Below are positions 43,796 through 54,660 of a DNA stretch of 64,000 nucleotides, one piece after another (the first letter of the stretch is position 1; each line of letters begins with the position of its first letter). The notes below the pieces were generated by a model that worked only from the letters and a program-made list of their open reading frames with translations, did no database searches and was not told where the DNA came from. A program made the translations under genes and the position numbers. Location: the NCBI GenBank assembly GCA_000733355.1, contig JNVV01000005.1:1516335-1580334 (forward strand), in the 5' to 3' direction. This stretch comes from Falciphora oryzae (lineage: Eukaryota; Ascomycota; Sordariomycetes; Magnaporthales; Magnaporthaceae).

Positions 43796-45900
43796 CTGTC
43801 ACATTCGTTTTAATAGAACTAGAGTCACAGATCAACCTTCTAGACCTGCTGCGTGCCATCTGCCCTGCAATACCTCACGCTTGCCGGTCCCAAGCGTCCG
43901 GGGGAACTTTGCATGGTGTTGCTGGAGCTGATTGTGGCCTCCGAGCTGGCCTTTTCCGTTTCCACATCCTTCACTCCCCCTCACATCCGCCTGCTCTCTA
44001 TCCCCGTGCCCCCGTACACCCCATGGCAGGAGCACAGCGCTAACAACATCCTGCTAGTTCTTCTAGCTGCAGTTACCGTCACCAGCCCAATATCCAGCAA
44101 GGAAACCAGCATACCAGCCCCCCGCCGATCCCCTATCCCTTCTAAGGTCTCCTGCCCGTGGGATGCAGCAGCCAAGCCGTACCAATCCAAGATCACAACC
44201 ATACTCTAGAAGTTTGAGCAGCAGCCGGACGACCAAAGGCTACCAAGATCCTCGCCTTTCAAGGTATAACTGAGGGCTTTCGAGGAATATCTGGAATACG
44301 CTGGGGAGGAAGCCTGTGACTACGGAGGCGCTCATGCACTTTGATGTCCTCCTCTTGTACCTACCAGCCCTGGCACCCTCTCAGGTCCATTGACTAGCAT
44401 CAATCAAGTCATTAGATAGAGAGGCGATTGGCGTCGTCAAGGAAGCGAATATCTCTGGATAACCCGTCGCGTTCCGTTAGTTTCACCACCATCCACCAGA
44501 CCTCCCCATCTTTCCGGCTCCTGGCTTGATCCCTACCTCCAGCCTGAGAGCTATCCCGCAAGTCCCTCACCATAGCTGACGTTTTATGTCTTTACGACCC
44601 AGGCACATCTCTACAATCACACATACAAGGCCGCCCTCTCTAGCCTCTGCCCCCGCTCTCCAGGCCCCAGATCACTCCACGTCAACTTCGGACATCGCTC
44701 AGCCAAGATTTGCACCCCACAGATCTGTGCAGCAACCGCCCCTCTCGGCTGACACTAACAACCTCAAGGCGGATCAGTTGCTGACTCTACGCCCCACCCT
44801 TCCCACCCCTCCTCCATGATACAATCTCTGGAGACTGAGTGCCTGCAGACTCGGGTTTTGCGCTGCGATCCAGGCACGAGTCCGTGTGGCGGTTCCCGGT
44901 AGAGTCTTCGGAAGTACTAATTAGACCGTTGCCTCCTCCCGCGATGTGTGTACCGCATCCTCCGCGACCTTCCACTACGAGGCCCCGGCATCTTTGCTAC
45001 GCAGCAGCGTTTAGGAGTATCCAGTTCCTTTATAACACATGGACAGGGCGAGCAACAGAACGGACTAAAACATCGACCAGGTATTGGAACTGCTTTCCCG
45101 TGGCTAAGCCATTCCTCTAGACACATCGAGCCGTGGGGAATCAGAAGCTGAGATTTCTCCTCGTGTCAACAGCATCACATCGCTCATCCAAGTCTCTGTC
45201 ACCGTGGCGCCCTCTTGAATCCCCCGGTTCGGTGATAGTTTGCATAGTATACGCATGCTGGATACCACAGCCTCGTTGACACATTGTAGATGGTGCTCTT
45301 GCGTCCATCGAACTTAGGGGTTAGTGGGAAAAGTCTTTGAGGCGAGGTCTAGGTTCGAAGCACCCCGATGGTACTGTCTCCTTCACTGTCTTGTCAACAG
45401 CCACTACCTTGCTCGCAGTTGCTTTCTTTCCTATTGCCGATTTTCAGGCGTCTTGGGCCTCTGACTGGTGCATCCTGCACGGCCGTATTCCGTATCATGA
45501 CCTAAAAGACCCTCGGTCTATCAGAGGCAGTACTCTGTGTATTTGCATGGGCACACATCACAAGGGCTTACATAGAATAGGAACGATGGCGAGAATAACT
45601 CAAGGCAGTCAACGGATATTCCCACGTCAACCCCATTCATTGGATTCTTGTTCTAATCAGATGGGGTAAAAGCCGAGACTATGGTACAGAATTTTGAGAG
45701 GAAAGAAGACTTCGCGCATGGAGAAAGAAAACAGGAAATTCATGATAGTGCTCATGGGGTGTGTCGTCAGAAGCAATCCCAGACGCCGTCCCTGAATAGG
45801 TCCCACCAAACGCCGTTGCTATGACGGAGAATAATTTCGCGGGACACAACTAAGGGCGAAGAAGTGCATGAAAATTACTGTAGAGTGTGGTCCGAGTTAG

Positions 45901-47310
45901 TCAACCATGCATTGTTGATAAGTAGGACATGGGCGCCGAAGCCTTCTCATCGGGAACACAAACCTGAAGACCGCCGGGGGGAGGACCCTGAGGAGGGTTG
46001 CCGCCGAAGGGACCGAAAGGACCAGGACCGCCAGGACCGCCAGGAGGAGGCATGCCACCGCCCCAGTGAGGAGGAGGAGGAGCCGGGCGGTACGGGGTGC
46101 CGACGCCCGAGTTGTTCTGCGAACGACCCCAAGAAAGACGAACACGAGAGTTGCCAATGGGGTAGCCTTGCATCTGGTTGATGGCCATCTCGGCAGCATG
46201 ACGGTGGACGAACTGGACAAAGCCGCAGCCCTTGCCGGGGGGAATCTTGACATACGTAATGTCGCCAAAGCCCTGGAAGAAGGAGCGGAGCTCGTCCTCG
46301 GTGACATAGCCGGACAGGCCGCCGACAAAGACGGTCGTGTTGTTAGGGTCAGTGAACTGGTTCATGGGCTGCATGGCGGCGTTGAAGTTGTTAGCTGCAG
46401 GAGGCGCCTGCTGGTTGAAGCCATAGGGCATTCCCCAGTTCATGTTCTGCTGCTGAGCCGGGGCGGCCATGGGCATCGGGCCACCATGCTGGTTCTGAGA
46501 GCTGTACTGCTGATGCGAGCGAGTCTTGGGAGTGGCAGTCGAGATGCGCATGGGGCGGTTACCGCAGTAGACGCCCTGCATCTCAACCAGCGCACGCTGC
46601 TGGTCAGACTCGTCCGTGAAGCGCACGAAGCCATAGCCACGAGACTGGCCGGTCATAGCGTCCGTCATGATCTTGGCCGACTTGCACGACGGGAAGCGAG
46701 CCTGGAAGAGAGAAACCAGCACGAACTCGTTGACCTCAGGTCCAAGGTCGCCGACGAAGATGGAGAACTCAGGACCACGCTCGTCGCTAGTGAGGATGAG
46801 GGCATCTCATGTCAGTTCCAAGATCGGGGAAGACAGGTGGGGCGGGGGAAAACATACCGTCGGTCGACAAGACCGCCGCCAGAGGCCCAGTTGAGCTTGA
46901 AAACACGTTGAGAGTTGGGTACAGGAGAGCCGTTGAGTTGAAGGGCCTTGTTGGCGGCCTCGGCAGAATTGAACTCGACAAAACAATAGCCGGCATTACC
47001 GGACTGACGATCGCGAATGACTTTGACATTAACGGCCTCACCACAGACCGTCTGCCATACTTGTTTGACAAAATTCTCGTCCATCCAGGGCTCGAGCTCG
47101 CCCATCCTAGAAGTCGAGTCGATGTGAGCAAAGGGCGCGGGGCACGAAATAGAGAAGTGCGCGGAGGTCTTACCAGAGGGTCTTAGCATCGTTGTTGGCA
47201 GTCGGGGCACCTGAATAGTTCTCGATCGCGGGAGCGCCAGAACCGTTCATGTTGCCACCGTTCTCGCCGTGGCCATTGCCCGGCTGAGAAGCGCCCGAGA
47301 AGTTCGACAT
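45901..47310 (-). CDS. Three-RRM RNA-binding protein (Csx1/Nam8/TIA-1-like)
   Basis: Exons from the right: 47174-47310 (ATG 47308-47310), 46858-47106 and 45901-46786, 423 residues. Introns use GTAAGA...TTCTAG and GTATGT...CACTAG with an AACTGAC branch site. RRM1 is split by the first intron: DAKTLWMGELEPWM, RNP1 GNAGYCFVEF. RRM2 spans the second intron: FSIFVGDLGPEV, RNP1 SRGYGFVRF. RRM3: TTVFVGGLSGYVTEDELRSFF, RNP1 GKGCGFVQF. A Gln/Ala/Asn-rich spacer lies between RRM2 and RRM3, and the tail is Pro/Gly-rich. Family roles are U1 snRNP-associated splicing (Nam8) or stress-linked mRNA stability (Csx1). The order and spacing fit either. The stop of the upstream minus-strand gene lies only 12 bases before this start, which is unusual. 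An intron near the C-terminus (GGLQ|GTTTGT) is possible. Confidence 0.92.
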
Positions 47311-47322
47311 TGTTGAGGCTGC

Positions 47323-48318
47323 TTAAGCAGACGTGCCGCTGGGACGAGGTGGGAGAGAGGTGGGAGGAGGAGGAGGAGGTGGTGGTGGAGNNNNNNNNNN
47401 NNNNNNNNNNNNNNNNNNNNNNNNNNNNNNNNNNNNNNNNNNNNNNNNNNNNNNNNNNNNNNNNNNNNNNNNNNNNNNNNNNNNNNNNNNNNNNNNNNNN
47501 NNNNNNNNNNNNNNNNNNNNNNNNNNNNNNNNNNNNNNNNNNNNNNNNNNNNNNNNNNNNNNNNNNNNNNNNNNNNNNNNNNNNNNNNNNNNNNTGACCG
47601 GGGGAGGAGGGGGGGCAGGCACGGCAGGGGGAGCAGGCACAACAGGCGCGGCAGGCAAGGGGATACCGTGCGAGTAGATGTCTGCTTGGACGCTGAGCAC
47701 GTCGCGGATGGAACCAGGAAGTTGGACCAAAATATCTTGGTCGAGTTCGATCTGGGCAGAGCCACGCAGGACTCTTACGGCAAGCAGGTGCGCGTCGAGG
47801 GCTTGAAGGTTCTGACGGAGGGTGTCAATCTCCGTGAGGCTCTGGTTGACGAGCCGGACGTTCTCGGTGGTTCCCTCTCGTGGGTAACCGCCCGGGATCT
47901 TGACGTATGAGCCGAGGGCGCGAATTCGGCCGCTGGTGGCGGCGATCTGGGCCTCGAGCTCTGCGATCGTGCGCGAGGTCGAGTTGATGCGAGCGTTGAG
48001 CTCGTCACGTCGGTTCTCGAGGTTTGCGACCTCGTAAAGTGCCAACTCTAGCGCGAATTGGCGGCAGAGCGGGAGCGAGACGTCGTGGACACGGCGTCTG
48101 AGCCAGTCCAGTTCCCTCGTGCGGCGAGGTCCGGGCCCGTACAGGAGATCTGTACCAAGTCAGAGTTAGTGTTGCTGGAAGCAAATAATAAGCAGTAATT
48201 ACGCTCAGCAAGCAAACAATTCTGACACCACTTGGTGCTCCAGGGGGAAACAGTCCGTACGGTTGGGCAGAACAGTTGATGCCACAAAAAGTGGCCGTGA
48301 TGCCTGGTGTCCAGGCAT
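47323..48318 (-). CDS. Coiled-coil protein with proline-rich C-terminus, gap inside
   Basis: The exon 47323-48149 is well supported: after the acceptor GGTACAG at 48150 it reads LLYGPGPRRTRELDWLRRRV, then a long helical, coiled-coil-like region (ALYEVANLENRRDELNARI, TIAELEAQIAATSGRIRAL), then LPAAPVVPAPP and proline runs on both sides of the 204-N gap, ending PRPSGTSA. The first exon is uncertain: ATG 48316-48318 (MPGHQASRPLFV) with a GTACGG donor after 48261 joins in frame, but a GTAATT donor further down is also possible. Proline tracts after a coiled coil suggest binding to SH3 or profilin-type partners; that is inference. The gap length may be nominal, so the number of proline repeats is unknown. 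I do not recognise the family. Confidence 0.6.
47391..47594. other. Assembly gap, 204 N
   Basis: The run of N lies in a CCT/CCG proline-coding region. Its length is a multiple of three and both sides are in the same frame, but this may be chance if the gap size is an estimate. Low-complexity DNA probably blocked assembly. Confidence 0.99.
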
Positions 48319-48721
48319 TGTGGTGGATGTGTTGTTCTGGAGTGTACAATGCTGGGTTCGAAACCAGCTTTCGAGACGTGTATAAAAAGATTCGCCAACA
48401 CCAACAAAGCTGTTAAACAGCAGCCAATAGGACACTAGGGGCGGGGCCTTAACAGGGGTGGGGCACTTCCACACACACCACGCCGACAACTTGACGTCCT
48501 TGACGGCCCGGCAGTGTCGCCCGGTCCTTCTGAAAACAGGAAGGAACTCCCCCCTGAACTGTGTGCCTCCCCTGTCATCTGATGTCGAGGTAGGGCACCA
48601 AACAAACCCACGCCCATGCACGCAGCCTAGAGTCGCTGGCACTTTACCAAGGATATCTGGCATACAACAAGCCACTGGCCAAGGCAGGAACTAATGAGGA
48701 CGGCATAAGGGATAGAAGGAT

Positions 48722-49573
48722 TCAGGGTCCTTCCAGTAACGCATCCCCGCGCTTGCACAAAGCAGAGTTCGGGTCCTGCCGAGTAGTCGAGGGGTAGGAG
48801 GCCTGTATGAATGAAGGCCCAGGGGGTGGGAAAGTAGACGGCAGGATTAGGAAGAGCGAGACTAAAGCAAAGGGATGCGATGCCGCAAGTCCATCTGGCA
48901 GTGTGTGCTCCGGAAGCTTATCCTCTGCCATGCGCTCAAAGCCGGACACTAGCCGGGCCAGCCGAGGTGGATAGAAGCAAGAGGGATCTAGTTCCCACAC
49001 CTCAGCAGAGCCAGCAAGATATGTGGGTAAATAATAGCGACGACAAGGTGTGAAAAATGTGAAAGTTCGCAAGTTTAAGTAGGTTAAGTAGGATAATAAT
49101 GCAAAGGGGGTTGATGGGGAGAGTAATGGCCAGAGAGGAAAAGAATAATTTATAGCGAAGGAAGGGGAAAACGAGTTGAGTCGGAGGCAGAAGCAGTACT
49201 TGTGGGATAAAGGAGGAAAACGGTTGAAGAGAAGAGGCAGATGAATCAACAAGGCGGTGGTATGGTTTATATAGGGATGTGAGGCAGCAAATTCCATCCC
49301 ATAGCGGCAGCCAGCCGAAATCAAGGTATAGCCAAAACTGCATGTGTGAGAAGGTACGAGGCAGGGAATTTGAGCCAGAAACGAGAGGCTGAAGCATGTC
49401 CTTAGATCACACTCAAGATCCCTTCGGAGGAGATAGGTTGGGGTCAAGGTGAACTGATAAGCTCCGCTCGAACTTTCGGCGCCGAGGATAGACCAAGGCA
49501 GAGGCGCACGCCGAAAGTCTTCCAAGGAGGCACGGCTGGCACTTACACTTGATTGTGCAAGCGCCGTAGTCAA
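48722..49573 (-). other. Leader-like, TATA-bearing sequence with a small frame
   Basis: A TATATAAA box on the minus strand at 49266-49273 is followed by about 330 bases of C/T-rich sequence and then ATG 48929-48931 (MAEDKLPEHTLPDG). The frame runs 69 codons to a stop at 48722. A longer frame through the whole region is open but has leader-like composition. It could be the first exon of a minus-strand gene or an independent small gene. Not assigned. Confidence 0.3.
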
Positions 49574-50002
49574 TCAGACCTGGGGGAGAACAGTAGGGCG
49601 TTGATGATGGTGAATAGAAATGGGGACAGGCCACTTGGTTGAGGATTGTTAAGGAAGCAGCTCGGTAATGAAACACAAGGTCGACGAGCAAGTGGAGGAC
49701 GAGACGGAACCAAGAAAACAGATAAAACCAACTTACCGATTGGGTGACGAGAAAGATGCCAAATGGAGGACGCAATGGCTCTACCGTATAGGTGATCTAA
49801 GATGTCGATAGTCAGCACTGACTGCTCTAGGCGTAGCTGAGAAGACATCTACGGGTGCCCCCGGTAAGAGGACAAGTAGCCTGGACGGTGACCTGGATTT
49901 CCTGAACGTTGAAGAAAAAAAAACACGGAAGACGGTAGACTCGAGACACAAGGCCTGGATACCTGGGACCATGGGAGCCTGGGAGCCTGGAGACCGATAA
50001 AC

Positions 50003-50034
50003 CCGGAGACCTGGAGACCTGGAGACCTGGAGAT
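50003..50034. repeat. Short tandem repeat of ctggagac
   Basis: Four near-exact 8-base units (ggagacct). Simple slippage repeat within a purine-rich stretch. Confidence 0.85.
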
Positions 50035-53000
50035 GTTTATGGGCCACCTGGATGCTGACTTCGAGGTAAGTCAGGGTGAAGAGTGAAGAGCTAGGCGGGC
50101 GTTGAAGAGGGAGATGGGAGCTTTTGACGGTTCAATCCGAGTGCAAGCTCAAGCTTCCGGGGTAGAGTGTTGTGGTTCAGGATTAGATGGCCGAGTGATA
50201 CGAGTTGAACCGTGGGATATACCCAAGGCCTCAGTCGAGAAGTGTCGTGATTTGGGATTGGAGATTCGAATGGCACGAGCCGAGATGTGGGGTCTAAGTC
50301 CTGGGTTACCCAGCGAGGCAGCTGCTTGACGAATAGGTGTTGATGTTTCAGGCTGGCCAGTACGACGGGATAGAGTTGGTGCTTGTGGTAGAGAGGGAGT
50401 TGGTTAATGTGTGGGTAGGTGGGTAGGACTCCGAGACCTTGCTTGGTCAGTTGACGCGAGGTCAACACTGAGAGAGATTGACGGGTATAGTGGTTCCAGT
50501 ACCACCAGTCGACACGACGAGATGCAAGTCTCTGGTTGGTGGAAGTTGTGCTCGGACTGAACGCTTGGTTCCTTTGGTCGGAATATGGATGAGTCTTAGT
50601 TGGATAGACGGTGTCCCTGGATTGAGATTCCAGTCTTTGTGTTTGTTACGTTGGAATGCGGGTCGAAGTGCCGAGCTGCACGGGTATTTGGTCCGAGACG
50701 GAACCGTTGATTTAGGTGGGATGTGTGTCTTTTGTCTGCGGTGGGAGGGCATAAGATGTGGTCGTTCGCTGAATCGTCGACGGGTGGAACGAATGGGAGT
50801 TTTGGGTTAGATGGGTTATATGCTTCGCCAACGATGAGAGCCCTGCTTGGGCTAGCAAGCAGGCACATTGCTAGTTGATGTGGCGTATGAGGGAGCCCTT
50901 AGTTTGAAAGGATCACCCTTCAACGAGATGTTGCGGTGTAAGATGGGAGCCGTTGAATAGGTAGACAGGCGAAATGAGGCATCCGTACGTAGAAGGGCGT
51001 TAAAAGGGCCGGAGGCATGTAGAGGGGTGTCGCAACGTGATGTGGTTCCGTTTTGGATTTGGGCACCCGCGCTATCCCCGAAAAGTCTTGTCGTCGTGGT
51101 TTTGGCCATGACACAGGTGCATTTTCGAGATGGGAATGATGTCAAGTGATCAGGGAGACGTGGGATAAGAGATATTGTCTGCGTGCATATGCATGATGTC
51201 TGGGGATCGGACGCCCTAGACGTGAGGATGTGTTTTTCAGGCTTGCGTAAGAGGTGACTCGACTCGAATTAGAGGTGCGGAAGGTTGAAAGTGTGAACCA
51301 GGGACCCAACCGGAGTCTTGAGACGAGAGGTCATAGTTTGCTAGATCGGATGGATCCAAGCCGTGGGGGAGGCGCGCGAGGTGGAAGTTGGGGGCAGAAA
51401 ACCCGGCAGCAGCAGCCTCGCAGCGGCCGGGTGCAAGGACTAGGATATCGTCGTCGGGGGTAGAGGTGAGGCCCCGACTACTGGAAGATGAAGGTGAGGG
51501 AGACTGCAGAGTGCCAAACAGAGAGACCAGATCGGGCGCAGTTATGAGTGTTCAAGTTCCGCTCATGAGGGCTTCCCGATGGGTGATATGTAAAGGCAGC
51601 AATGTGGTAGTCGAGCGTTGAGGATTCCCTGTCAGATGGGCATCCTGGTAGAGTCAGGATCAACCAAGACAAGACGACGTGCCACTTGGTGTGCAGTACT
51701 TCCACCGACTTGACGCAGCCACCCAGATGGTCAGTAAGAAAAGGGACAGCAGACGAGTGTGGGTGGGGAAGGAAATACGTACCAGAATGCGTCCGTATTG
51801 CTGGAGACGAGGCTTCTGCCATGACAGAAGGGCTGTGGGCCCCAGCCTAGCCGCGCCTGGCAGGCCTCAATGAATCACTAGGCAGGGCTGTGATGTGACG
51901 GCCGCGATGTCTCGCTGGTGGTTCTTGACGGCCATCTCGACAGGCTTGCAGTAGGCCAGCCATCATAATGGCCCATAAAAAGCTTTCGGCTCAACCGGCA
52001 CCCAGGGAGCGGCAACTCCAAGAGTAGGTATGCTCAGCCGAGCAGTATATCGAGGCCAGGCAGTGAAGATGGCGAGACGCTAGGTCGACACATGCTCCAC
52101 GGGTGTGTTTGGTCCGGAGGAAACCAGGAGTGTTGGGCGAGTCCAGAAGCAAGCAGGCCAGTATGGAATCCATGGGAGGGCGGCGTCGTCGGCGAGCGGC
52201 CAGAATGCTCGTTCGTAAATCCAGGTTGGGGCAAAGCATGGATAAAGCAACGAATGAAATGCGGGAGGACAACACAAACTTACCAAACAGAGTCGAAAGA
52301 CCGCTTCAAAAACCCAAACGATTGTATATGGAGTGACCGATTATCCTAGCAGCTTCCAAGGGTGGTCAGCAATCCTGCATACGGCCGCTCTGAGAGATTT
52401 TGAGGCTGATGGTGTGTGCAGTCAAGGCGTAAAAAGAATGGTTGAGCTTCCGGGCTGGGAAAGGTTCGTCTAGGCGTCGAATCCAGGGATATTGATCGCA
52501 TCGAAAGATGTCGACTCCAGTTAAGAGACCGCAGCGAGGCTACCAAGCAAGCCTGACAAGAATGACAGTAGTCGGTGTCGCGCCTGGTATGAGGCAAAGA
52601 TGCGGCCCACGTGGGCGTGAAGTAACCGGTCGGCTGCAGACTGCCGGTCCCAGTGCGATGGCCAGGCTGTATCCGGCCAAGCGCAGACCACCACGCCCTC
52701 AAGAGGCAGTTTTTCGTTGCCGCTTGCAAAAGCAACCAGAGGCTGGGCAGGACGCAGCGAGGGCGGGCCGGGGTAGCGTGCTCGACCATGAAACTGGACC
52801 GTCTCGACAGGCGGTTGACCCTGGAGGCTGCGCCCACTCGAATGCGGTAGCGCACGCCGTAGAGAACTCTCGCAGCGAGATGCCGTGGCCCTTACGCTGT
52901 ATGAACGCGGGGCGTGGTTGCGACAATCTCCTGAAGCCGCACACGAAGTTGGTTGCGATCAAGGGTTTGGAGCACAAGAGGCTCCTCTGGCGTTTCCGAG

Positions 53001-54637
53001 GCTTCGAGCTTGGTTGCCGACGACATGGTGACTAGGAAGCAGGACGACAGCTGATCCAAGATGTCCGTGTCGAGGACTCGCGCAACGCACCTAGGCTGAT
53101 GAGGCGGCTGCAGCAGAACACCCGGGCGGGTGCGACAACACAGGAGCTGCGCATTCAAGCGCCTCTAGCAGTGCGACTCGTGGCATTGCTCCTGCTGTAG
53201 CTGCCAGCTCTGAGCCACAGCAGGACGGGAATCCCGCCGCGAATCAGGGTGAAGCCAAGCCTAAGCGAATAGCGACGAGTGATTCGCCACCGACTGCCCA
53301 GGCGTGCACAACCGCCAACAGATCTCCTCAATGTGTCGACCCGCCCAGGCAGCGTCAAGTCTAGGGGTTCGCCCTCAGAGCTCGACAACCACCCGAACGG
53401 GTGTGGGCGCACTCGCCCATGTTCAGGAGCAGCAGTCTTGGAACAGGTCGGATGGGGCCGATTCGGGCGCATCGGTGGCTCGGGACGGGAAATGGAAGGC
53501 GATGATGGCGAATTGGACCCATCAGAGTGATGTCCAGGGGCGCGGGGACGAGAGGGGCTCGAGTGGTCGTGCAACGCCGCGCACGCCGTATTTTTTTTTT
53601 CTGGCTCAGGCAATTTGCCTTGGCAACTTCTATCCGACTCTTTTGAATATCCTGCCAGGCTATCATGCGCGCGCATGCGACAGTTTCGAGGGCGCCTGAG
53701 GGAGTAGAGGGGACGGTCGCCGCGTATCGTGTCCTGTCCGCCAGGCGATCTTCTCCAGAATGCGCCCCAGCGCCATCGCATCTCGCTCCCCGCGCTGGTC
53801 CCGCCCCCACCACAAATCCAAAGGGAAAGGCCTACCACCGCCACCTATCGCTCGCACCTCCTAGCTGATTCCTTGTGTCGTGGCTAATGGCTTGTCCTCG
53901 AGAGATCGGTCGCGCGCATATCGGCCCACTGGGAGGGTATCTGACCACCCCGCGCCGCAGCGACTGGGCAAACGCCAGGGGCAAAAAAGGGGCGCCTCAG
54001 GGTCGAGGGTCTCCAGGTCGGCTTTCCGAAGTCGTCCAGGTCCAGGTCCAATGTTTTCACGACACGATTCACGAGGGAGCAGGCAGGGACGAAGAAAAGG
54101 AAGAGCCGGGGTCCAACTCACTTTTTGGGCGCCGAAAAGCAGCAAACATACAATGTCGCTTCGAGGGTTCCGAACGCCGGTATCCGCGGAAGCGACAAAA
54201 CAATAGAGCCGTGTTCTCCGAAAACTCCCACCGAGAGACCAATGCAGCAGGAGCGCGCAGGAAGGAAGGGAGGGGGGTCGAATTAATCGGGTTGAAAAGA
54301 GGCGAGGGCCGCAAGCGACGCTGGGGGTGCTCCTTTTTGTATTTTGCTCGCTGGGACAAGAAACAAGAAAGGGAGGAAAAGTGTGTGGACCGAAGAGATT
54401 TTGTGGTCTGTCTTTTGCAACCGTGGGGCGCGAAATCACACACGACGTCGGGAACAGACAAAAGAATTGCTGCGACGTGCGGGCGACGGTGGATGCGACA
54501 GGCAAAAACGAGCAAAGGACACGACAACGAAACAAAAAGGATGCTTCTTGAAATCGCAATGGCACGAAAAAAAGAAACGCAACCGGCAGAAGGGTTGGGG
54601 ACAGTAAGAAGAGGGTAGGGGGGGAAGGGAAGAGAAG

Positions 54638-54660
54638 AAAAAAAAAAAAAAAAAAAAAAA
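54638..54660. repeat. A-homopolymer of 23 bases
   Basis: An uninterrupted run of A on the plus strand inside purine-rich sequence; length is likely to be uncertain or polymorphic. Confidence 0.9.

Larger units (their letters stand above)
39217..45900. other. Accessory, repeat-bearing stretch without a recognised gene
   Basis: 6.7 kb. Simple repeats occur at 39608-39630 (ccctct) and 40165-40190 (ggta). Frames up to about 270 codons (near 40.7-41.2 and 42.4-43.5 kb, plus strand) have arginine-rich or low-complexity products without domains; the 42676-43479 frame is the longest but reads like decayed sequence. A dispersed repeat lies at 43640-43795. A tiny hydrophobic frame at 41081-41266 is listed separately. 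The part next to 45900 is probably the 3' UTR of the RNA-binding protein gene. Confidence 0.5.

Noticed and set aside
45290..45370. Second tRNA-like string (ggttcgaagcacc) near ggtgctc
   Set aside because: No cloverleaf: the stems do not pair at the correct distances.
48340..48380. Possible tRNA T-arm (ctgggttcgaaaccagc)
   Set aside because: The loop length is wrong, and no matching acceptor, D or anticodon arm could be built around it on either strand.
53155..53844. 229-codon minus-strand frame
   Set aside because: Arg/Ser/Pro-biased product without domain, start context or splice pattern; frames on the plus strand are equally open.
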